A program made the position numbers and the translations under genes. A stretch of 64,000 bases of DNA from Ralstonia pickettii (GTDB taxonomy: Bacteria > Pseudomonadota > Gammaproteobacteria > Burkholderiales > Burkholderiaceae), in assembly GCF_016466415.2 (NCBI RefSeq), contig NZ_CP066771.1, positions 1,178,001 through 1,242,000 on the forward strand, written 5' to 3'. The notes beneath the pieces were generated by a model that saw only the letters and a program-made list of their open reading frames with translations, had not been told where the DNA came from and did not search any database. The stretch's first letter is position 1. Every line of letters starts with the position of its first letter. Of the stretch, positions 29,954 to 37,955 are shown piece after piece.

Positions 29954-30730
29954 TCAGCGACTGTTTGATATCGGTGGCATTGCTCTGAACGCAGGCTTTG
30001 CGAACAGATAGCCTTGCATGAGCGTGATACCCGCGGCAGCCAGGAAGTCGCGTTCCGACGCCGTTTCAACGCCTTCGGCAATGACCCGGATCCCGAGGTC
30101 GTTGCAGATGCTGAGCACGCCGCAAACAATGCGTTGACGCACCAGATCTGAATCGATTCCTCGGATAAGTGCCATATCCAACTTGATCAGGTCCGGCTGG
30201 AAATCGGCGAGTAGGGTGAGCCCCGAGTGGCCGGCACCGAAGTCATCAATCGCGGTTTGGAAGCCGAACGACTGATACGCCCGAAAGATTTCGAGGAGGT
30301 GGGGGCGGTTGATGATGTCTTCGCCTTCGATGGTTTCGAAGATGATCCGATTGATGGGAAAGCCGAATTTTTCGGCCGCCTCAAACGTCGTGCGGATACA
30401 TGCGGCAGGCTGATACACCGCGTTCGGCATGAAATTGATGGATAGGAAGGTGTCCATTCCGATCCCGGCCGCCTGCTCAATTGCGGTGGTGCGGCACCGT
30501 TGGTCAAACCGGTAACGGCTTGCTTCGTCCACTTGCGTCAGCACCGATGCGGCAGGCTCTCCGTTGGGTCCGCGTACCAGCGCTTCGTGTGCGTAAGCGT
30601 CGCCCGTGCGCAGATCCACGATCGGCTGAAATGCGAAGGCCATCTCGATAGAGGTGCCATCATTGGAGTTGCATCCGGAGCAGCGCCTGTTGGGTGCCGA
30701 TGGTTGGCTTGCGCTATGGATCTGAATCAT
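29954..30730 (-). CDS. EAL-domain cyclic-di-GMP phosphodiesterase
   Basis: 258 aa, single EAL domain after a ~30-residue leader containing two cysteines (CSGCN). Catalytic and metal-binding motifs are present: HEALVRG, SINFMPNA, IFETIEGED, DDFGAGHSGL, LIKLD and IAEGVET, so hydrolysis of c-di-GMP to pGpG is expected. It has no sensory domain. It lies 130 bases upstream of the PAS-GGEEF gene and is probably co-transcribed, giving an opposed synthesis/degradation pair. Confidence 0.9.
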   Translation of the reverse strand: MIQIHSASQPSAPNRRCSGCNSNDGTSIEMAFAFQPIVDLRTGDAYAHEALVRGPNGEPAASVLTQVDEASRYRFDQRCRTTAIEQAAGIGMDTFLSINFMPNAVYQPAACIRTTFEAAEKFGFPINRIIFETIEGEDIINRPHLLEIFRAYQSFGFQTAIDDFGAGHSGLTLLADFQPDLIKLDMALIRGIDSDLVRQRIVCGVLSICNDLGIRVIAEGVETASERDFLAAAGITLMQGYLFAKPAFRAMPPISNSR

Positions 30731-30987
30731 CTTGGCAAAACGAGTAAAGGATTTTGGGCAACGGCTTCACGCCTGGTCGGGGCGTGGTCGTTGAATACTG
30801 CACACTCCTGCCAAGCAGGCTTGTGCGACGTTGACTTCACTCGAAGTGCAGTACAGCGCCAGTAGGGATCGACGCGAGCTAACTTCGCTCACGTGACGGG
30901 GAAGGGGGGGTTGGATGATAGATCAATTGCCCATCCCGCGCAGTGCACTCTTAGTCGGCAGAGAGGGGGGGGGCGGGGGATGACCGA

Positions 30988-31203
30988 TCACCGCTGCCGG
31001 CGGATCCAGCTCGCCAATGCCAGTAGTACGCACAGGCCAGCCAGCCACAGCGGCAAACGTGTAAGTCCGAAGATCGCCGCTCGGTAGCTCGGGAGTGAGG
31101 CGTACCACTGGGCGGGTTCGGACTGGGCAGACAGCGTGTACGTCAAAAAATGAGCGGTGACGGCGACAAGCCAAGCGCAAACAACTACCCGCGTGCGAGC
31201 CAT
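30988..31203 (-). CDS. Small membrane protein, 71 aa
   Basis: MARTRVVVCAWLVAVTAHFL forms an N-terminal helix; a second hydrophobic segment (PLWLAGLCVLLALASWI) is followed by a positively charged end (RRQR). Two transmembrane helices are predicted, with a periplasmic loop containing AQWYASLPSYR. No family recognised. A run of nine G residues (30965-30973) lies just beyond the stop. It sits between the integrase remnant and the EAL gene. Confidence 0.55.
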   Translation of the reverse strand: MARTRVVVCAWLVAVTAHFLTYTLSAQSEPAQWYASLPSYRAAIFGLTRLPLWLAGLCVLLALASWIRRQR

Positions 31204-31229
31204 AGCTTGACCGCGTTATTTACTTCGGT

Positions 31230-31531
31230 GGTGATCTCAGGTGCCGCCAACCGGTCCTTGTAAATTGTTTGGTGCGCCTGAGCGGCTGGACAGATTCGCA
31301 GATGTACCGATCGATGACCTCCGAGAGCAGCGGATCTTCCTGCTTGGCGGTCTTCAGGGCGCCTGGCTGGTCGAGCTCCTTTTCGCGCTTCACGAGCCAG
31401 GCCTGCGCAGCCGGCGCACGGTCGAACGTCTTGGTCTCTGTATGTACGACAACGCCGCCTTCCTTCCGGCGGATTTGGGCCGTGTACCCTATACTCCCGT
31501 CCCTGCGTTTTCGCTCGCTGATCGAGCCCAT
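31230..31531 (-). pseudogene. N-terminal remnant of a tyrosine-recombinase integrase
   Basis: From MGSISERKRRDGSIGYTAQI the frame reads like the Arm/SAM-like N-terminal part of site-specific integrases, through FDRAPAAQAWLVKREKELDQ to EVIDRYICESVQPLRRTK, then turns into unrelated sequence and stops at 31220. The catalytic domain with the R-H-R-Y residues is absent. The gene points away from dusA and starts ~120 bases from the dusA start, the position used by the known dusA-targeting integrases. Confidence 0.72.
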
Positions 31532-31650
31532 TTTTCCTCGGTGCCACGCCGTAGCATCGGGCCGAAAAAATGAGCGGAAACCGCCACAAATCACATGAAA
31601 TCGCGCAGAAAACAGTAGGGTGTAAGCGCTTGAATTCAAACCGTATTCCA

Positions 31651-32670
31651 ATGAAATCAACGCCTAGGCGGCTGAGCGTGGCTCCGATGATGGACTGGAC
31701 TGACCGACATTGCCGGTTCTTCCATCGCCAGATCTCGCGCCACACGTGGCTCTACACCGAAATGGTGACCACGGGCGCGCTGCTGCACGGCGACGTCCCC
31801 CGCCACCTCGATTTTGACGAGTTCGAGCATCCCGTGGCTCTCCAGCTCGGCGGCAGTGAACCGGACGATCTGGCCCAGGCCGCGCGCCTCGGACAGCAGT
31901 GGGGCTACAAGGAAATCAACCTCAACTGCGGCTGCCCGTCGGAGCGCGTGCAGCGCGGTGCGTTCGGCGCGTGCCTCATGGCCGAACCGAAGCTCGTCGC
32001 CCAGGGCGTCAAGGCGATGCGCGATGCGGTGTCGATTCCGGTCACGGTCAAGCACCGTATCGGCATCGACGCGATCGAGACCTACGATTTCGTGCGCGAT
32101 TTCGTCGGCACCATCGCCGAGGCAGGTTGCGAGACGTTCATCGTGCACGCGCGCAATGCCATCCTGAAAGGCCTGAGCCCAAAGGAAAACCGCGAGATTC
32201 CGCCGCTGCGCTACGAAGTCGTCTACCAACTCAAGCGCGATTTCCCGCATCTGGAGATTTTGCTCAACGGTGGGGTGCAGACGCTCGAGCAGATCGACGC
32301 GCACCTGGCGCACGTTGATGGCGTCATGATCGGCCGTGAGGCGTATCACCATCCGCATCTGATGGCAGCGTTCGATGCGCGCTACTACGGCGCAGGCACC
32401 GAGGCCCCCACGCGCGCCGAGGTGGAAGACGCGATGATCGGCTACGTCGGCCGCTGGGTAGAGCGTGGCGGCTACGCAGGTGCGGCGGTGCGGCACATGC
32501 TGGGGCTGTATCGCGGTGTGGCGGGCGCGCGCGGCTGGCGGCGCGTGCTGTCGGACTCCAAGGCGCTGAGCCGCGTCAAGATGCTGGCCGACGCCCATGC
32601 ACTGTTCGACGAGGCGCGTGCCCACCTGCGGCGTGGCGAAGAATCGAATGAGGAGGCGGTAGCGGTTTGA
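31651..32670 (+). CDS. dusA: tRNA-dihydrouridine(20/20a) synthase DusA
   Basis: FMN-dependent reductase that makes dihydrouridine in the tRNA D-loop. The N-terminus MKSTPRRLSVAPMMDWTDRH has the flavin-site motif, NLNCGCPSERV carries the catalytic cysteine region, and VKHRIGID and LNGGVQTLEQ are typical. 339 aa, full length. The start is set at the ATG before the first beta strand; the 27 upstream in-frame codons lie in the former attachment region of an integrated element. The gene appears intact despite the adjacent integrase remnant. Confidence 0.93.
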   Translation: MKSTPRRLSVAPMMDWTDRHCRFFHRQISRHTWLYTEMVTTGALLHGDVPRHLDFDEFEHPVALQLGGSEPDDLAQAARLGQQWGYKEINLNCGCPSERVQRGAFGACLMAEPKLVAQGVKAMRDAVSIPVTVKHRIGIDAIETYDFVRDFVGTIAEAGCETFIVHARNAILKGLSPKENREIPPLRYEVVYQLKRDFPHLEILLNGGVQTLEQIDAHLAHVDGVMIGREAYHHPHLMAAFDARYYGAGTEAPTRAEVEDAMIGYVGRWVERGGYAGAAVRHMLGLYRGVAGARGWRRVLSDSKALSRVKMLADAHALFDEARAHLRRGEESNEEAVAV

Positions 32671-32707
32671 TGCGGGGAAAGGGGCGTTGCCCCGATCGCT
32701 GAATGCA

Positions 32708-32733
32708 AAAAAGCCCGCGAATGCGGGCTTTTT
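32708..32733. terminator. Bidirectional terminator between dusA and tRNA-His
   Basis: AAAAAGCCCGC (32708-32718), loop GAAT, GCGGGCTTTTT (32723-32733). It can terminate dusA rightward and tRNA-His leftward. Confidence 0.85.
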
Positions 32734-32742
32734 CTTGAAACT

Positions 32743-32819
32743 TGGGGTGACTGATGGGATTCGAACCCACGACAACCAGAATCACAATCTGGGACTCTAC
32801 CAACTGAGCTACAGCCACC
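32743..32819 (-). tRNA. tRNA-His (anticodon GTG)
   Basis: The minus strand folds as a complete cloverleaf. The acceptor strands GTGGCTG and CAGTCAC follow an extra 5' G (position -1, 32819) opposite discriminator C73, the identity element for HisRS. The D arm has AGCTCAGTTGGTAGAG. The anticodon stem CCAGA/TCTGG encloses loop TTGTGAT with anticodon GTG. The T arm is GTGGGTTCGAATCCCAT, and CCA is encoded (32743-32745). Confidence 0.97.
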
Positions 32820-32908
32820 GTTGTTACCTGACCAGCGTGTCGCCGTTCAAGGAAACAGCGATTATACAAACATTCTTTCGCCTTGCCTAGAGGGTTTCGC
32901 AACGGAGT

Positions 32909-33304
32909 TCAACGGCCCTCCGCCACGATGGTTCCCTGGTGGTACACAATCTTCCAGCCATCCGGCGTCCGTCGCCACAGCGTCGCCCGGCGCGTCGTCC
33001 GGTTCGACTGCACCAGCGTGTAGGTCAGCAAGTAGTTATCCGGCGCAATCTCCTGGCAGCGGAAGTCCCGCGTTTGCCAAAAATCCTCGCCGATGTGGCC
33101 GTGGCGCGCATCGAGAACACCGAGCACATAGCTACGGCTGTAACGCTGACCCGAGGCTCCGGTTTCCCAGAAGTCTTCCGTGGTCATACGCTCGAAGTCT
33201 TCGCGGCGCGTGCCGAATTCCGGGCGATGGAAAATGGGTTCGCGCCGGCGCAGTTCTTCCAGCACGCTCAACAGACCGGGGGCGGTGTCCAGAGACGGTT
33301 CCAT
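32909..33304 (-). CDS. NTF2-like (DUF4440/SnoaL-fold) protein
   Basis: 131 aa from MEPSLDTAPGLL. The first helix LLSVLEELRRREPIFHRPEF and the later strands (YLLTYTLVQS, RRATLWRRTPDGWKIVYHQG) match the cone-shaped NTF2-like fold of DUF4440 proteins. A longer frame goes to 33376 but lacks similarity. The function of such single-domain proteins is often unknown. It is divergent from the M20 peptidase. Confidence 0.78.
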   Translation of the reverse strand: MEPSLDTAPGLLSVLEELRRREPIFHRPEFGTRREDFERMTTEDFWETGASGQRYSRSYVLGVLDARHGHIGEDFWQTRDFRCQEIAPDNYLLTYTLVQSNRTTRRATLWRRTPDGWKIVYHQGTIVAEGR

Positions 33305-33435
33305 GCGGCAAGCCTCCTGGGAAAGCTCCAAGCATACCGCGCAGCGGGCGTGCCTTAGCGTTTTCGCGCTGCACAATGCGTGGCTTGCGCTTCGCCCCTA
33401 TGATGGCGCCTTCGCCTTTTTCGGAAACCACTTCG

Positions 33436-35166
33436 ATGCAACGCACTGCCCGTATTGGCCTGTCTTCGCTGACGATCGCACTGTCGCTGGCTTGCGGCAC
33501 CGGCGCCTTTGCCGCCACGATTCAGAAACCGCAACTCGACGCGCTGCTCGCCGCCGAACAATCGAAGGCAGCGGCCGATCTGAACAGCTTTCTTGCGGAA
33601 GCCGCGAAGGCCGATCCGCAAGTCGCGGGCAGTATCGCCGCGTACCAGAAGAAGGCTCCGGTGGCCGGCGATGACCTCGTCAACATCGGGCGCCTGCTGG
33701 GTCTGTACAACCGCCTGCACAACCAGCAGGCCGTGATTGGTTCGATCGAAAAGATGGTCGCGCTGCCCACGGTGCGCGACGACAAGATTCCGCAGTACGA
33801 AAACCCCGCCATCGTCGCGTTTGGCAAGCTGATCGAGGGCATGGCGCGAGATTTCGGCTTGAAATACCGCAACGTCGACAACCGCGTCTTTGAAGTTACG
33901 CTGCCCGGCACCGGCTCGGACGAGTTCGGCATCCTGACGCACGCCGACGTCGTACCCGCCAAGGCCGAGGAGTGGGTGCTCGGCGACGGCACCAAGCTCG
34001 ATCCGTTCAAGGTCACGCGCGTCGGCAATCTGCTGTACGGCCGTGGCACGATTGACGACAAGGGCTCGATTGCCGCTGCGATGTACGCCATGAAAACGGT
34101 CAAGGACAGCGGCGTGCCGCTCGCCCGCACAATCCGCCTGATGATCGAAACCACCGAAGAAACCGGTGGCGACGGCATGAAGTATTACCGTGAGCACACG
34201 CAATTGCCCGCGTACAACATCGTGCTCGACAGCAAGTACCCGGCCGTGGTTGCAGAGAAAGGCTCGGGCGCATTGAAGGTGTTCTTCCCTGCGCAAGCTG
34301 GCGATGCTTCGCATACGGCCATCGTTTCGATGACGGGCGCGGCGTCGGCCAGCTCGATCCCACAAACGGCCACCGCCACGCTCAAGGGCGGTGATCTGGG
34401 CGTGGCCGCCGCCGCGCTCGAAGCCAAGCGCGATGCGTTTGTGAACAGCTTGGCTGCGCAGGGCAAGTTCTCGATCGACATCGCACGCACGGCTGACAGC
34501 ATCGTCGTGAAGGTCACCGGCACGTCTGCACACGGCTCGCGTCCGGAAGAGGGCGTCAACCCGCTGCCGCGCCTCGCGCTGTTCCTACGTGCAGCCGATC
34601 TCGGTCTGGCGGACAACGCCTACGCCCATGCCGTGCGCTACCTCACCGAACTTTACGGCACCGACTACCTCGGCAGTACCATGGGCGTCGCCTACAAGGA
34701 CGACTTCATGGGGCCGCTCACCATTTCGCCTACGGTGATCGGCGACAAGAATGGCCGCGTGGAGGTGACCGCCAACGTGCGCATGCCGCGCGGCAAAACG
34801 CCCGACGCGCTGCGCGGCGAGATCGCCGGCAAGATCAACGCATGGGCCAACGCCAACCATGTCGCCCTTGAAATCAACCACGACCAGGGCAACTGGATGG
34901 CGCGCGATCCGAAGGGCGCGTGGCTGTCGACGCTGCTCAACATTTTTGGTGACACCACGGGCCTCGATGCCAAGCCCGTTCCGACGGCCGGCAGCACGAC
35001 GGCCAAGCTGATGCCAAACGCCATTAATTTCGGCCCTGCGATGCCTGGCAAGAAGTACACCGCGCACAACGCCAACGAGTACAAGGAAGTACCGGACCTC
35101 GACCTCGATATGCAGATGTTCACCGAGATGCTCGTGCGCATTGGCAATCTGCAGTCGATGCAATAA
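33436..35166 (+). CDS. Secreted M20-family metallopeptidase (dipeptidase)
   Basis: 576 aa. The signal peptide (MQRTARIGLSSLTIALSLAC... GTGAFAA) places it in the periplasm. Zinc-binding and catalytic motifs of M20 enzymes are visible: ILTHADVVP, GRGTIDDKGS, ETTEETGGDG and the dimerisation-domain motif GTSAHGSRPEEGVNP. The length fits the PepV-like/dipeptidase branch. The open frame runs far upstream, but the signal peptide fixes the start at this ATG. Probably cleaves di- or small peptides. Confidence 0.88.
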   Translation: MQRTARIGLSSLTIALSLACGTGAFAATIQKPQLDALLAAEQSKAAADLNSFLAEAAKADPQVAGSIAAYQKKAPVAGDDLVNIGRLLGLYNRLHNQQAVIGSIEKMVALPTVRDDKIPQYENPAIVAFGKLIEGMARDFGLKYRNVDNRVFEVTLPGTGSDEFGILTHADVVPAKAEEWVLGDGTKLDPFKVTRVGNLLYGRGTIDDKGSIAAAMYAMKTVKDSGVPLARTIRLMIETTEETGGDGMKYYREHTQLPAYNIVLDSKYPAVVAEKGSGALKVFFPAQAGDASHTAIVSMTGAASASSIPQTATATLKGGDLGVAAAALEAKRDAFVNSLAAQGKFSIDIARTADSIVVKVTGTSAHGSRPEEGVNPLPRLALFLRAADLGLADNAYAHAVRYLTELYGTDYLGSTMGVAYKDDFMGPLTISPTVIGDKNGRVEVTANVRMPRGKTPDALRGEIAGKINAWANANHVALEINHDQGNWMARDPKGAWLSTLLNIFGDTTGLDAKPVPTAGSTTAKLMPNAINFGPAMPGKKYTAHNANEYKEVPDLDLDMQMFTEMLVRIGNLQSMQ

Positions 35167-35188
35167 CCGACACCGACCCACGATCGCC

Positions 35189-35500
35189 ATGAACATCATC
35201 CGCGCCAAATCGTTCACTGCCGAGCGTGCCTGGGGCGCGCTCGATATTGCCAATATGGGCGGCATCACCACGCGCCTGCACTGGACAGACCAGCCATACC
35301 GCTGGCACGTCAACGACGGCGAGGAGGTGTTCGTGGTGCTCGACGGCACGGTCGACATGCATTACCGCGAAGCCGGCGAGGAGAAAGTCGCGACGCTGGA
35401 ACCCGGCGATATCTTCTTCGCCGGGGTCGGCTGCGAGCATGTGGCGCACCCGCGCGGCGAGGCAAGGATTCTCGTCGTCGAGAAAGCCGGGAGTGTTTAG
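35189..35500 (+). CDS. Cupin-domain protein
   Basis: 103 aa starting MNIIRAKSFTAERAW. Single cupin barrel: motif 1 around RWHVNDGEEVFVVLDG, motif 2 around LEPGDIFFAGVGCEHVAHP, which supplies metal-binding histidines. It starts 22 bases after the M20 peptidase stop and is probably co-transcribed with it. Role unknown; small cupins of this type are often metal-binding enzymes or sensors. Confidence 0.83.
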   Translation: MNIIRAKSFTAERAWGALDIANMGGITTRLHWTDQPYRWHVNDGEEVFVVLDGTVDMHYREAGEEKVATLEPGDIFFAGVGCEHVAHPRGEARILVVEKAGSV

Positions 35501-35524
35501 CGGCTCGCCTGCCGGTCGCGGCGC

Positions 35525-35551
35525 AAAAAAAAGCCCGCAATGTGCGGGCTT
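35525..35551 (-). terminator. Terminator for leftward transcription
   Basis: AAGCCCGCA (35531-35539) and TGCGGGCTT (35543-35551) form the stem, with an A-run on the left (35525-35532) that reads as U-run on the minus strand. It fits the end of the lexA transcript. The stem may also stop the rightward cupin transcript, though without a good T-run. Confidence 0.65.
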
Positions 35552-35844
35552 CGAATTCAGCGATCTCATTGCCCCTGAGGGCATTCGCAATACTACTGTC
35601 ACGTACGCCAAACAACATCGGGGTAAACGTCTGTGTCACCGACGGAACATCGTTAAATGTGCCGTTCCAGCAACGTGCGAACAGAAAAAACAGCCCGCTC
35701 AAGCGGCGGGCCGAAAATCAGTTGAAGAAAGCCCTGTCCTCAGGGCACGGCAAGTGTATGAAATCAGTTGCGGCGGCAGCATTGGGGTATGCCCTGATCG
35801 GGCGCCGCAACGAGGTTTGCGGCCCTTGCTCGTCCTTCTTTTCC
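35552..35844. other. Gene-poor stretch left of the lexA region
   Basis: About 290 bases. All frames here read as shadow-like, arginine-rich sequence with no recognised domain or RNA gene. I assign nothing in it; it may be 3' UTR of the lexA transcript. Confidence 0.4.
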
Positions 35845-36030
35845 TCAGCAGCTTTCGGCGCCAGCGGTACGCGAGGCCACCGGGATCGCGTCCAGCATGC
35901 GGCAGATGGCGGCCATGCTGCCGACCATCGTACGGCGCTGCTCCCCCTGGTAGATGCGCACGCCCTGGGTTTGGCGGAAGGGCACCGGCTGTACCGGGCG
36001 GCGGTGGGAAGACATCGATCCGAGTCGCAT
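35845..36030 (-). CDS. Putative small protein downstream of lexA (61 aa)
   Basis: MRLGSMSSHRRPVQPVPFRQ begins the frame, then a segment with GVRIYQGEQRRTMVGSMAAI and a Cys-containing end. GAGG lies 6 bases upstream of the ATG on the minus strand. It is in line with lexA (120 bases downstream of the lexA stop) and upstream of a leftward terminator, so it may be SOS-co-regulated. No family recognised; it could be spurious. Confidence 0.45.
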   Translation of the reverse strand: MRLGSMSSHRRPVQPVPFRQTQGVRIYQGEQRRTMVGSMAAICRMLDAIPVASRTAGAESC

Positions 36031-36149
36031 GGCAGACCTCGTGAGTTCGGGTGGAAAAGCGAGCGGCAAGACTCCGCCCTGGCGAGCCGCTGGCTCACCT
36101 CCAGGTGGAATCAAACAGCGAAGGTTTGGCGCTGAGATGCGCCGGGGAC

Positions 36150-36800
36150 TTACGGAGCAGCAGGCCGGATCAGACCGACGGCCAAGCCCTCCAGGTGAAA
36201 CTCATCACGATCCAGATCAACGTGGATCGGTTCGAAATCGGGATTCTCGGCAATCAGTTCGACATGGCGGCCCTTGCGCTGGAAGCGCTTGACCGTGACG
36301 TCGTCGCCCAGTCGAGCCACGACGATCTTGCCGTTGGTGGCTTCACTGGCGCGCTGCACGGCCAGCAGATCGCCATCGAGAATGCCGGCGTCGCGCATGC
36401 TCATACCACGCACCTTCAGCAGAAAATCGGGCTGCGCAGAAAACAGCGATGGATCAACCTGATACTGGCGATCAATGTGCTCCGCAGCCAGGATCGGACT
36501 ACCGGCGGCCACACGGCCCACCAGCGGAAGAGTCAATTGCATCAGCCCCATCGACGGCAGCGAGAACTGATGCTGCGCCGTCTCGCCTGCCGCCCGCAGC
36601 CGAATGCCACGTGAGGCGCCCGGCGTCAGTTCGATCACGCCCTTGCGTGCCAGCGCGCGGAGGTGTTCCTCAGCCGCATTGGGCGACGAGAAGCCAAACT
36701 CCGCGGCAATCTCGGCGCGCGTGGGCGGAAAGCCCGTGCGCTGGATCGTCTGGCGGATGAGGTCATAAATCTGCTGCTGGCGGGGGGTGAGGGTGGCCAT
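36150..36800 (-). CDS. lexA: SOS repressor LexA
   Basis: 216 aa. The winged-helix DNA-binding domain (~1-70; [34 protein letters not shown]) is followed by the S24 autopeptidase domain: cleavage site Ala-Gly in [10 protein letters not shown], catalytic Ser in [12 protein letters not shown] and catalytic Lys in [12 protein letters not shown]. Start at MATLTPRQ; the longer frame would run through its own operators. Two SOS boxes lie 8-42 bases upstream, so it is autoregulated. Confidence 0.97.
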   Translation of the reverse strand: MATLTPRQQQIYDLIRQTIQRTGFPPTRAEIAAEFGFSSPNAAEEHLRALARKGVIELTPGASRGIRLRAAGETAQHQFSLPSMGLMQLTLPLVGRVAAGSPILAAEHIDRQYQVDPSLFSAQPDFLLKVRGMSMRDAGILDGDLLAVQRASEATNGKIVVARLGDDVTVKRFQRKGRHVELIAENPDFEPIHVDLDRDEFHLEGLAVGLIRPAAP

Positions 36801-36807
36801 CGGCGTA

Positions 36808-36842
36808 CTGTATATTTGAACAGGTGCTGTGATTTTATACAG
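36808..36842 (-). promoter_or_regulatory. Two tandem LexA (SOS) boxes
   Basis: CTGTATATTTGAACAG (36808-36823) and CTGTGATTTTATACAG (36827-36842) both fit CTGT-N8-ACAG exactly. Their centres are 19 bp apart. Placed immediately upstream of the lexA ATG, they resemble the double operator of E. coli lexA. Confidence 0.9.
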
Positions 36843-37053
36843 TGACGCAGGAAGCGCAAGTGATTTTGTTGTGACCTGTTGCGCAGGCGCCCAGTCCTTA
36901 TGACCGGCGTCAAAACCCATGCGACTGGTTAGAAGCTTATGCGCAATCCATGCAGGCGCGGCCGCGGCGAATCGCATAAAATCAAGACCTTGACCGATTT
37001 TTGCATTGCCACATAGCCCGATTGAGCTTCATTGGGTTGGCCCGAATGTCACC

Positions 37054-37830
37054 ATGTCCGCCTTCAATCAAGAGACCGTTCTGAGCGTCCATCACTGGAA
37101 TGACTCGCTGTTCAGCTTCAAGACCACGCGCGACCAGGCGCTGCGCTTCCACAACGGCCACTTCGTCATGATCGGGCTGGAGGTCGAAGGCAAGCCGCTG
37201 ATGCGCGCCTACAGCATCGCGAGCCCGAACTACGAAGAGCACCTCGAGTTCTTCAGCATCAAGGTGCAGAACGGCCCCCTGACGTCGCGACTGCAGCATC
37301 TGAAGGTGGGCGACAAGCTGCTGGTGAGCAAGAAGCCGGTCGGCACGCTCGTACTGGATGACCTGCTACCCGGTAAGAACCTGTATTTGTTCGGCACCGG
37401 CACCGGCCTCGCGCCGTTCATGAGCATCATTCAGGACCCGGACACCTATGAGCGCTTCGAGAAGGTCGTGCTGCTGCACGGCGTGCGCCAAGTGAGCGAG
37501 TTGGCTTATGCCGACTTCATCACCCGGGAATTGCCGAACAACGAGTTCTTTGGCGATCAGGTGCGCGAAAAGCTGATCTATTACCCCACGGTTACGCGCG
37601 AGCCGTTCCGCAACATGGGCCGCCTGACGGACCTCGTCGACAGCGGCAAGCTGTCTGTCGATATCGGCCTGCCCCCGATGGATCCGGCAGTCGACCGCGC
37701 CATGATCTGTGGCAGCCCGGCCATGCTGGAAGACACCTGCAAGCTGCTCGACGCCCGCGGTTTCAAGATCTCGCCGCGCATGGGCGAAGCGGGTGACTAC
37801 GTGATCGAGCGCGCCTTCGTCGAGAAATAA
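37054..37830 (+). CDS. fpr: Ferredoxin-NADP+ reductase
   Basis: FAD-dependent reductase, 258 aa. The FAD-binding motif is RAYSIASPNYEEHLEFF and the NADP-binding motif is LYLFGTGTGLAPFMSII. The protein ends FVEK, one residue type typical of bacterial subclass I/II Fpr. It supplies reduced ferredoxin/flavodoxin and protects against oxidative stress. Start at MSAFNQETV; 16 extra upstream codons are open. It is divergent from lexA with ~250 bp between starts. Confidence 0.93.
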   Translation: MSAFNQETVLSVHHWNDSLFSFKTTRDQALRFHNGHFVMIGLEVEGKPLMRAYSIASPNYEEHLEFFSIKVQNGPLTSRLQHLKVGDKLLVSKKPVGTLVLDDLLPGKNLYLFGTGTGLAPFMSIIQDPDTYERFEKVVLLHGVRQVSELAYADFITRELPNNEFFGDQVREKLIYYPTVTREPFRNMGRLTDLVDSGKLSVDIGLPPMDPAVDRAMICGSPAMLEDTCKLLDARGFKISPRMGEAGDYVIERAFVEK

Positions 37831-37849
37831 TCGATACGGCTTCTGTTGC

Positions 37850-37880
37850 AAACGCCGGCCTGGGTGCCGGCGTTTTGTTT
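37850..37880 (+). terminator. Intrinsic terminator after fpr
   Basis: AAACGCCGGC (37850-37859) pairs with GCCGGCGTTT (37866-37875), followed by TGTTTTT. Confidence 0.85.
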
Positions 37881-37955
37881 TTGCCGGCGCCCCGGGCAAT
37901 CCCGCGTCGGCAAAGGCGATGCGGGCGGATACAATGCGCGCCTTGCCCACCACGC

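Noticed and set aside
32821-33435. 205-codon N-terminal extension of the M20 peptidase frame
   Set aside because: It crosses the antisense NTF2-like gene and would place a clear signal peptide in the middle of the protein.
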